Below, piece after piece: positions 1 through 5,584 of a stretch of DNA of 8,415 nt. Both the position numbers and the translations under genes were made by a program. This DNA comes from Clostridiales bacterium (GTDB taxonomy: Bacteria > Bacillota > Clostridia > Lachnospirales > WQUN01). The notes beneath the pieces are model-generated. The model made no database searches, had not been told where the DNA came from, and saw nothing but the letters and a program-made list of their open reading frames with translations. Each line of letters opens with the position of its first letter. Position 1 is the first letter of the stretch. Location of the stretch: positions 1 through 8,415 of the forward strand of contig JAISRJ010000037.1 of NCBI GenBank assembly GCA_031273705.1, read 5' to 3'.

Positions 1-1356
1 CACAGTATAGACATACACAATAATTTTACATCTATGGAAGGCAAAGCTGTAAATGTCGCCGGGCGGTTAATGTCTCGCCGGCTGATGGGCAAAGCTTCTT
101 TCTGCGACGTACAGGACAGGGATGGACGCATTCAAATATATGTAAAGAGAGATTTGGTCGGCGAGGAACCCTACGCCGCTTTTAAACACTTTGATATTGG
201 GGATATTTTAGGTGTACGCGGCGAGGTTTTTAAAACCCATAAGGGTGAAATATCTGTAAGGGCCGACAAAATAATTCTGCTTTCAAAGAGTTTGCAGATC
301 CTCCCGGAAAAATTTCATGGGTTACGTGACCAGGAACTTCGTTACCGTCAACGCTATTTGGATTTAATCGTTAATCCGGAAGTAAAAGAGTCATTTATTA
401 AACGTAGCCTAATAATAAAGACTATAAGAAAATTCTTAGACGATCGCGGCTTTTTGGAAGCGGAAACCCCCGTACTACAAACTATCGCGGGTGGAGCCGC
501 CGCACGTCCGTTTGTTACAAAGCACAATACTTTGGATATGGAAATGTTTTTGCGCATCTCTCTCGAATTGCCTCTTAAGCGGCTGATTGTCGGCGGGCTG
601 GAACGCGTGTACGAGTTGGGTCGAGTGTTCCGAAACGAGGGTATGGACATAGACCACAACCCAGAATTTACTCTGCTGGAATTATACCAGGCTTACACGG
701 ACTATGAGGGCATGATGGAACTGGTCGAGACCATGTTCCGCGAGTTGGCTCAAGTTGTTACCGGTGGCCATATAATAAAATACGGAGAGTTGGAATTGGA
801 TCTTTCCCGGCCATTCTTCCGCATTACAATGGTAGAAGCAGTGAAGAATTACTCCGGTGTGGATTTCTCCACCATACAAACCCTTGACGAAGCGCGGGTT
901 TTAGCAAAAGAACATCACGTGGAGTTTAGTCAACGCCATCAAAAGGGTGATATTCTAAATCTCTTTTTTGAGAAGTTCGCGGAAGGTCAACTCATTCAAC
1001 CGACGTTCTTAACCGATCACCCGATAGAAATCTCACCGCTGACGAAACGCAAACCTTCTAACCCCGACTACACAGAGCGTTTTGAACTATACATCGCGGG
1101 AAGGGAATTCGCGAACGCCTATTCCGAATTAAACGACCCCATAGATCAGCGCCGACGCTTTGAACATCAAGAAAAGATGCTGGCGGCGGGCGACTTGGAA
1201 GCCAACCATATTGACGAGGACTTCCTTCTCTCTCTGGAATATGGTATGCCCCCGACCGGCGGAATGGGTATAGGGCTGGATCGCTTGATTATGCTATTGA
1301 CAAATAACTATTCCATCCGTGATGTACTGCTATTCCCAACTATGAAGCAAATGTAA
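1..1356 (+). CDS. lysS: Lysyl-tRNA synthetase, class II (5'-truncated by window edge)
   Basis: Cytoplasmic enzyme that activates lysine with ATP and charges tRNA-Lys. The frame is open from base 1, and the first residues (HSIDIHNNF) align with the region before the OB fold in known LysRS, so roughly 50 N-terminal residues lie outside the window; the ATG at 34 is internal. Numbering from that ATG, the OB-fold anticodon-binding domain covers about residues 1-90 (AGRLMSRRLMGKASF near 9-23). The catalytic domain follows with RYRQRYLDL (103-111), motif 1 around RGFLEAETPVLQ (138-149), GGAAARPF (153-160), motif 2 FRNEGMDIDHNPEFT (199-213) and motif 3 GGMGIGLDRLIML (409-421). The C-terminus LFPTMKQM matches the family end (LFPxM), so the 3' end is complete. 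It converges with the sugar importer operon on the other strand. What lies upstream is not visible. Family assignment is very secure. Confidence 0.97.
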   Translation, partial: HSIDIHNNFTSMEGKAVNVAGRLMSRRLMGKASFCDVQDRDGRIQIYVKRDLVGEEPYAAFKHFDIGDILGVRGEVFKTHKGEISVRADKIILLSKSLQILPEKFHGLRDQELRYRQRYLDLIVNPEVKESFIKRSLIIKTIRKFLDDRGFLEAETPVLQTIAGGAAARPFVTKHNTLDMEMFLRISLELPLKRLIVGGLERVYELGRVFRNEGMDIDHNPEFTLLELYQAYTDYEGMMELVETMFRELAQVVTGGHIIKYGELELDLSRPFFRITMVEAVKNYSGVDFSTIQTLDEARVLAKEHHVEFSQRHQKGDILNLFFEKFAEGQLIQPTFLTDHPIEISPLTKRKPSNPDYTERFELYIAGREFANAYSELNDPIDQRRRFEHQEKMLAAGDLEANHIDEDFLLSLEYGMPPTGGMGIGLDRLIMLLTNNYSIRDVLLFPTMKQM

Positions 1357-1420
1357 AGCTTATAATCTCCGCCCTTGGATTTTGAAAAATTCCATCTCTA
1401 TAATTTTTTCCAAAGGCCCC

Positions 1421-1449
1421 CGGAGGCAGTGTTACAATTACTGCCTCCG
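1421..1449. terminator. Stem-loop between convergent lysS and sugar permease genes
   Basis: A perfect 10-bp GC-rich stem (CGGAGGCAGT, 1421-1430, with ACTGCCTCCG, 1440-1449) encloses a 9-nt loop. It lies 64 nt after the lysS stop and 15 nt after the permease stop. On the plus strand a TTTT run begins 7 nt past the stem; on the minus strand no T-run follows directly. It is therefore a better terminator for lysS, but it could limit read-through both ways. The rest of the 108-nt gap is AT-rich and holds no gene that I can support. Confidence 0.6.
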
Positions 1450-1464
1450 AGTCCAGTTTTATCT

Positions 1465-2622
1465 TCAGGACTTCCTTTTCTTACTTATAACATCAAAGAT
1501 AACCGCCGCCAGCAATACCAAACCTTTAACGGCCCTCTGCCAGTTCGCGTCTACCCCCAATATTGACATGCCGTTATTTAAAATACCCATAAACGCGGCG
1601 CCTATAATCGCCCCGCCTACCGTTCCGACACCGCCGTACGCCGACGCGCCGCCTATGTAACAAGCTCCGATAGCATCCATTTCATAGTTGGTACCCGCCG
1701 TAGGCGCGGCCGAGTTAAAGCGCGATACGCAGACCAACGCCGCCACAGCCGCTAAGAACCCCATGTTAGTGTACGCGAAAAATAAAGTCTTGTTCGTGTC
1801 GATACCGGAAAGGCTCGCCGCCTTTTCATTACCGCCCATTGCGTACAGATGCCGACCGGGCACGGTATTTGATGTAAAATAATTGTATACCAACACAACG
1901 GCGGTCAGCAGAATCAAAATAACCGGGATACCTTTATCTTGGCCCAGCAATGCTAAAATTATCAAAACTACATCGCACAGCAGGAATAGTTTTACAATCA
2001 TAAAGAACAGCGATTCCACAGCGACGCCTTTTTTTATTTTATTCCTGCGGGAAATTACCTGTACCCCAATCAAAATCGCGCATATAATGATACCGATTAT
2101 AACCGAAACAACTAATTGTCCGCTCCCACTTGCGATGTACCCATTAAAATACTTAGTATATTCTTCGGGAAACGGCGATATTGTAAGCCCTTGAAGCAGA
2201 ATAAGGGCAACACCGCGAAAGGTCAGCATACCCGCCAGAGTAACGATAAACGCCGGTATGCGCTTATACGCGATCCAATAAGCCTGCCAAGCCCCCAGCA
2301 GTACTCCCGCCAATAAGCATAGTATTATAGAAAGATAAATATTCACTTTCATATTAACAATTAACGTGCCCGCCAGCGCGCCCACCAGCGCCACAATGCT
2401 GCCGATAGAAAGATCTATATTACCGCCTGTCAGTATGCAAAGCAGCATACCGGTCGCCAAGATTACAACATACGCGTTTTGACTGAACAGATTCGTAACG
2501 TTACTAGGCGAAAACAGCGAACCTTTACCCAGCGCCAGAATCATGGTCTGGAAAAATAACATTATAACAATAAGCGCGAGCAACATAGTATTCTTGCGCA
2601 GCATTTCCTTAGCTTTATCCAA
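1465..2622 (-). CDS. Sugar ABC transporter permease (MmsB/GguB/XylH type)
   Basis: Membrane permease of a monosaccharide importer (BPD_transp_2 family), expected to act as a dimer with the tandem ATPase encoded just upstream. The 385-residue protein is almost wholly hydrophobic, with about ten membrane segments. Hallmarks visible are GGNIDLSIGS (66-75), RIPAFIVTLAGM (121-132), PGRHLYAMGGNEKAASLSGI (255-274) and AIGACYIGGASAYGGVGTVGG (317-337). The last is the conserved C-terminal loop of ribose/xylose-type permeases, and the GACYIGGASA form favours the MmsB/GguB branch. Length is normal for that branch. The chosen start is TTG at 2622, which overlaps the ATPase gene's 3' end by 8 nt and has a G-run 8 nt upstream. 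An ATG at codon 7 is the alternative but has only AAGGA set too close to it. It is the last gene of the operon. Exact sugar unknown. Confidence 0.93.
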   Translation of the reverse strand: MDKAKEMLRKNTMLLALIVIMLFFQTMILALGKGSLFSPSNVTNLFSQNAYVVILATGMLLCILTGGNIDLSIGSIVALVGALAGTLIVNMKVNIYLSIILCLLAGVLLGAWQAYWIAYKRIPAFIVTLAGMLTFRGVALILLQGLTISPFPEEYTKYFNGYIASGSGQLVVSVIIGIIICAILIGVQVISRRNKIKKGVAVESLFFMIVKLFLLCDVVLIILALLGQDKGIPVILILLTAVVLVYNYFTSNTVPGRHLYAMGGNEKAASLSGIDTNKTLFFAYTNMGFLAAVAALVCVSRFNSAAPTAGTNYEMDAIGACYIGGASAYGGVGTVGGAIIGAAFMGILNNGMSILGVDANWQRAVKGLVLLAAVIFDVISKKRKS

Positions 2623-4174
2623 CCTTATCGCCCCCCTTATCTGATTGAATCGATGATTGAAGTATACTTGCCATGATCTTCTCCTGGCTTGCTTCCGATT
2701 GAGTAAACTCTTCTATAATTCGACCTTCGTTCATTACATAAATCCGATCGCACATGCCCAACACTTCGGGCATTTCGGAAGAAATAATAATTACGGCCTT
2801 ATTGTTGGCTACTAAATCGTTAATGATAGTATAAATTTCGTATTTCGCCCCGACGTCGATTCCGCGGGTCGGCTCATCCATAATCAAGATATCCGGTTCC
2901 GCGAACATCCATTTACTTAACAGTACCTTTTGTTGATTGCCGCCGGATAGATTACCCACATGCTGATCTACGCTTGAGCATTTTGTGTTTAATTTTTTCT
3001 TATATTCCTCGGCCACATTCGTCTCTTGATCTTTATCAATGCGGCCATACTTGCTAACCTTATCCAGACTGGCCAAGGTAGTGTTGTATTTAATGGGGTT
3101 GGAAAGAATTAAACCGTTACCCTTTCGATCCTCCGAAACATACGCTAACTTAGAGTGAATAGCACTTTTAACGCTGTTTAACTCATGTTTCGTATCATTT
3201 ATGTATAATTCCCCGGATATGTTCGTGCCGTAACTCTTTCCAAAAATACTCATGGCAAGTTCGGTTCGACCCGCGCCCATCAGTCCGCTAATGCCGACGA
3301 CCTCACCTTTGCGCACGTTAAAATCAATTTTGTTGCAGACCTTTCTGCCTTCATATAATGGATGGTATACCGTCCAGTTTTTAACCTGAAGAGCAACCGG
3401 GCCGAATTTACTCTCCCTTTTTGGAAAACGGTCGCTTAGCTCGCGCCCTACCATGCCTTTTATAATACGCGCTTCTGTAAAGGCTTCTACTTCTTTTGAT
3501 AATGTCTCGATAGTAGCCCCGTCGCGAATTATGGTTATTTTATCAGCTACTTGAGACAATTCGTTCAGCTTGTGGGATATAATTATAGAGGTCATGCCTT
3601 TGGTCTTAAATTCCAATAGGAGTCTAAGCAGATTTTGTGAGTCGTCCTCATTAAGAGATGCCGTTGGTTCGTCGAGGATTAACAGCCGAACATCTTTTGC
3701 CAATGCTTTTGCTATCTCAACAAGCTGCTGCTTGCCGACGCTTATGTCTTTAACTAATGTGTGGGACGACTCTTTTAAGCCGACAATCGATAGAAATTCG
3801 TCAGCGCGTTGGTATGTTTCATTCCAATTTATTCTCCGCTTAGACCCGCGCTCATTACCCAAAAACATATTCTCGCCGATAGTCATATAAGGAACCAGCG
3901 CCAGTTCTTGGTGAATAATAACAATGCCCTTCGCCGTGCTGTCGCGAATTCCGCCAAAGCGGCATTCCTGACCTTCGTAAATGATCTGCCCTTCATATGA
4001 GCCGTAGGGATAAATACCGCTAAGTACATTCATAAGCGTCGATTTGCCCGCTCCGTTTTCGCCGCATAACGCGTGAATTTCCCCTTCGATCACACTTAGA
4101 TTTACATTGTCCAAAGCCTTAACGCCCGGAAAAAGCTTGGTAATATTTTTCATTTCCAGCAATACCTTGCTCAA
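2615..4174 (-). CDS. Sugar ABC transporter tandem ATPase (MmsA/GguA type)
   Basis: Cytoplasmic ATPase that powers monosaccharide uptake through the adjacent permease. It has 519 residues and two ABC domains in one chain, as in RbsA, XylG, MglA and MmsA. Domain 1: Walker A GENGAGKST (38-46), Q-loop IIHQE (87-91), signature ISVGKQQ (144-150), Walker B LLILDEP (164-170), switch His201. Domain 2: a degenerate Walker A GLMGAGRTE (297-305) with Arg in place of the catalytic Lys, signature LSGGNQQ (409-415), Walker B ILIMDEP (429-435), and Ser where the switch His would be (IIISSEMPE, 463-470). This asymmetry is normal for sugar-type tandem ATPases. GIYPYGSYEG (53-62) is typical of the MmsA/GguA branch. 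Start is TTG at 4174, with GGAGG 7 nt upstream; a later ATG at codon 8 lacks such a site. The stop overlaps the permease start by 8 nt. Confidence 0.96.
   Translation of the reverse strand: MSKVLLEMKNITKLFPGVKALDNVNLSVIEGEIHALCGENGAGKSTLMNVLSGIYPYGSYEGQIIYEGQECRFGGIRDSTAKGIVIIHQELALVPYMTIGENMFLGNERGSKRRINWNETYQRADEFLSIVGLKESSHTLVKDISVGKQQLVEIAKALAKDVRLLILDEPTASLNEDDSQNLLRLLLEFKTKGMTSIIISHKLNELSQVADKITIIRDGATIETLSKEVEAFTEARIIKGMVGRELSDRFPKRESKFGPVALQVKNWTVYHPLYEGRKVCNKIDFNVRKGEVVGISGLMGAGRTELAMSIFGKSYGTNISGELYINDTKHELNSVKSAIHSKLAYVSEDRKGNGLILSNPIKYNTTLASLDKVSKYGRIDKDQETNVAEEYKKKLNTKCSSVDQHVGNLSGGNQQKVLLSKWMFAEPDILIMDEPTRGIDVGAKYEIYTIINDLVANNKAVIIISSEMPEVLGMCDRIYVMNEGRIIEEFTQSEASQEKIMASILQSSIQSDKGGDKVG
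2631..2636 (-). promoter_or_regulatory. Ribosome binding site supporting the TTG start of the permease
   Basis: A GGGGGG run (minus strand) lies 8 nt before the TTG at 2622, inside the end of the ATPase gene. The spacing fits TTG and not the ATG six codons downstream. It suggests translational coupling to the ATPase gene. Confidence 0.55.
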
Positions 4175-4181
4175 GCCCGCA

Positions 4182-4186
4182 CCTCC
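4182..4186 (-). promoter_or_regulatory. Ribosome binding site deciding the TTG start of the ATPase
   Basis: GGAGG on the minus strand with a 7-nt spacer to TTG at 4174. This ideal spacing is the main reason for preferring TTG over the ATG seven codons downstream. Confidence 0.75.
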
Positions 4187-4195
4187 AATATAAGA

Positions 4196-4224
4196 CAGGC
4201 GCGGAGTATAAAACCCCGCACCTG
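4196..4224 (-). promoter_or_regulatory. Intercistronic stem-loop between binding-protein and ATPase genes
   Basis: On the minus-strand transcript, CAGGUGCGGGG can pair with CUCCGCGCCUG over 11 bp (two G-U pairs) around a 7-nt loop UUUUAUA. It sits 38 nt after the binding-protein stop codon and 9 nt before the GGAGG of the ATPase gene. No U-run follows, so it is unlikely to be an efficient intrinsic terminator. Known importer operons often use such hairpins to stabilise the binding-protein message or to attenuate read-through, giving more binding protein than ATPase; that role here is inferred. Confidence 0.6.
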
Positions 4225-4262
4225 AATAGTGACTTAAACTCTACAATATAATCTAAGTAAGG

Positions 4263-5351
4263 TTATTGTAGATCCTCTTCCGTGTAATATCCGCTGTCGA
4301 TCAGCAGTTCTTTATAATTATCGACTGTGCCGGAAACCGGATCGCACAGGTAAGATGGAATTATGCCGGTGCCGTTGTCATACGTTTCTGTGTCGTTAAT
4401 TTCAGGTTCTGAGCCTTTCAAAATAGCGTCGCACATCTTAACAACCTGTTCCGCCAAAGTTCTGGTATCTTTGAAAACGGACATACTTTGCAAACCGGCA
4501 ATCATATTTTTAACGGATGGTTTGTCGCAGTCCTGCCCTGTAAGTATAGGGAAGTTGTCTTTTGTATAGCCAGCGGCTACCAAGGCGTTTGTAACGCCGT
4601 TAGCGACGGAGTCGTTGGAGGATAATACAGCGTCAAGATTTGTGCCGGACGGAGAATAGTTGTTGGAAGCAATAAGGTTCTCCATACGCTTCTGACTTTC
4701 CTCTGTGCTCCAATTTTGAGTCGTACATTGATCTTTGGCGGTTTGACCGGATTGTATAACCAACTTGCCTTCATCAATATATGGCTGAAGAACTTCCATT
4801 GCTCCGCCAAAGAAGTAATTAACATTATTGTCGTCCGGTGAGCCCGTAAATATCTCAATATTAAATGGACCCGCGGCGTTCTTAAGATCCAAAGCTGTTT
4901 CTATGTATTGAGCTTGAATTGAACCGACTTTCCAGTTATCAAACGTCGCGTAGTATGTAACGGCGTCGCTGTTCATAATCAAGCGGTCATAAGCGATTAC
5001 AGGGATATTATTCGATTTAGCGCCTTCCAGCACTGTCGTCAAAGAACTGTCGTTTATAGCGGCTATTACCAGAACTTTACAACCGCCGGAGATCATGTTT
5101 TCGATTTGAGAGACTTGTGTGGGGATATCATTGTCGCCCGCATACTGTAAATCTACTGTATAACCTGCTGATTCAAGCAGAGTTTTCATGTTAGAGCCAT
5201 CTTGATTCCAACGTTGTAAACTTTGCGTGGGCATGGATACGCCGATTTTATCTCCGCCGCCACCGCCGCCGGCGACTGACGCCTCGCCGGAACAAGCGGC
5301 CATAGAAAGCATTATACACCCCGCAAGTAAAAATGGAACAATTTTTTTCAT
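4263..5351 (-). CDS. ChvE-like monosaccharide-binding lipoprotein of ABC importer
   Basis: Extracytoplasmic receptor that captures a monosaccharide and delivers it to the permease. The 362-residue protein begins with a lipoprotein signal (MKK, hydrophobic core, SMAAC with Cys20 as the lipid-anchored residue), then a six-glycine linker (28-33) before the mature domain. The fold is Peripla_BP_4. Segments diagnostic of the ChvE/multiple-monosaccharide receptor group are GVSMPTQSLQRWNQDG (37-52, with the sugar-contacting RW pair at 47-48), DLQYAGDNDIPTQVSQIENM (67-86), IAYDRLI (119-125), YYATFDNWKVG (133-143), SSNDSVANG (244-252), TGQDCD (271-276) and YDNGTG (324-329). ChvE relatives bind aldoses such as arabinose, xylose, galactose and glucose; the exact ligand here cannot be read from the sequence. 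ATG start, with AAAGGGG 8 nt upstream. It is the first gene of the importer operon. Confidence 0.95.
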   Translation of the reverse strand: MKKIVPFLLAGCIMLSMAACSGEASVAGGGGGGDKIGVSMPTQSLQRWNQDGSNMKTLLESAGYTVDLQYAGDNDIPTQVSQIENMISGGCKVLVIAAINDSSLTTVLEGAKSNNIPVIAYDRLIMNSDAVTYYATFDNWKVGSIQAQYIETALDLKNAAGPFNIEIFTGSPDDNNVNYFFGGAMEVLQPYIDEGKLVIQSGQTAKDQCTTQNWSTEESQKRMENLIASNNYSPSGTNLDAVLSSNDSVANGVTNALVAAGYTKDNFPILTGQDCDKPSVKNMIAGLQSMSVFKDTRTLAEQVVKMCDAILKGSEPEINDTETYDNGTGIIPSYLCDPVSGTVDNYKELLIDSGYYTEEDLQ

Positions 5352-5377
5352 GTATTATACCCCTTTATATGTAATAT

Positions 5378-5396
5378 TTCGCGTTAATAACGCGAA
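5378..5396. promoter_or_regulatory. Perfect 19-bp palindrome, candidate operator of the importer operon
   Basis: TTCGCGTTA-A-TAACGCGAA: two perfect 9-bp arms around one central base, in otherwise AT-rich leader DNA. The predicted transcription start is near 5399, so the site covers about +3 to +21, where a bound repressor would block transcription. The sequence shows the palindrome; the repressor and its class (LacI, ROK or GntR are usual for sugar operons) are not shown. As RNA it could also form an 8-bp hairpin with an AAU loop 5' of the ribosome binding site. Confidence 0.65.
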
Positions 5397-5405
5397 TATA
5401 AAATA

Positions 5406-5433
5406 ATTATAACATTGTTTTGTAAAATGTCAA
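5406..5433 (-). promoter_or_regulatory. Sigma-70/SigA-type promoter of the sugar importer operon
   Basis: Reading the minus strand, a perfect -35 box TTGACA (5433-5428) is followed after 16 bp by a perfect -10 box TATAAT (5411-5406). A TG one base before the -10 makes it an extended -10. Flanking DNA is AT-rich. Transcription should start near 5399, giving a leader of about 48 nt to the binding-protein ATG. With such a strong core promoter, control probably comes from repression at the adjacent palindrome. Confidence 0.85.
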
Positions 5434-5487
5434 GTATTAATAAACAAATATCATTGATTGAAAATTGATAAATTCCGCAAATTCTTC

Positions 5488-5566
5488 TTGGAAGGGCACC
5501 CCAATGGCCGGGTGACAACAATTGTTTGGGATATTTTACCACCTAAGCCGCGCGCCACCCTTCCAA
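5488..5566. repeat. 79-nt structured intergenic element with 9-bp terminal inverted repeats
   Basis: TTGGAAGGG (5488-5496) and CCCTTCCAA (5558-5566) are perfect inverted repeats bounding a segment that is more GC-rich than its flanks. Inside are CACCC/GGGTG (5497-5501 with 5510-5514), a competing GGTG/CACC pair (5511-5514 with 5540-5543) extended by GGC/GCC, and a 10-bp palindrome AACAATTGTT (5517-5526). It starts 19 nt after the fusion gene's stop codon and ends upstream of the importer promoter. There is no T-run next to either end, so it is not a standard intrinsic terminator. It may be a dispersed palindromic repeat (REP or small MITE-like), a 3'-end mRNA structure or a small RNA. I do not recognise the family. 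Confidence 0.5.
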
Positions 5567-5584
5567 AAATGGGAATTTTCGACA

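Noticed and set aside
34..36. ATG at 34 as the true start of lysS
   Set aside because: The frame is open to base 1 and the upstream residues align with LysRS sequence before the OB fold. No ribosome binding site precedes this ATG. The gene is cut by the window edge.
297..305. Damaged second Walker A of the ATPase (Arg for Lys) as a sign of a broken gene
   Set aside because: This degenerate site is a normal feature of tandem sugar ABC ATPases such as RbsA and MglA. The positions given are residue numbers in the protein encoded at 2615-4174.
1385..1409. AAAAATT...AATTTTT stem after lysS as a terminator
   Set aside because: The stem is seven A-T pairs only and would be unstable. The GC-rich stem at 1421-1449 is the better candidate.
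5354..5359. A second TATAAT just before the binding-protein start codon
   Set aside because: It lies between the ribosome binding site and the ATG, so a promoter here would produce a transcript lacking the start region. No matching -35 box was seen.
5449..5470. TATCA...TGATA inverted repeat upstream of the -35 box as a second operator
   Set aside because: The arms are only 5 bp in very AT-rich DNA, with a 12-nt gap. This is expected by chance.
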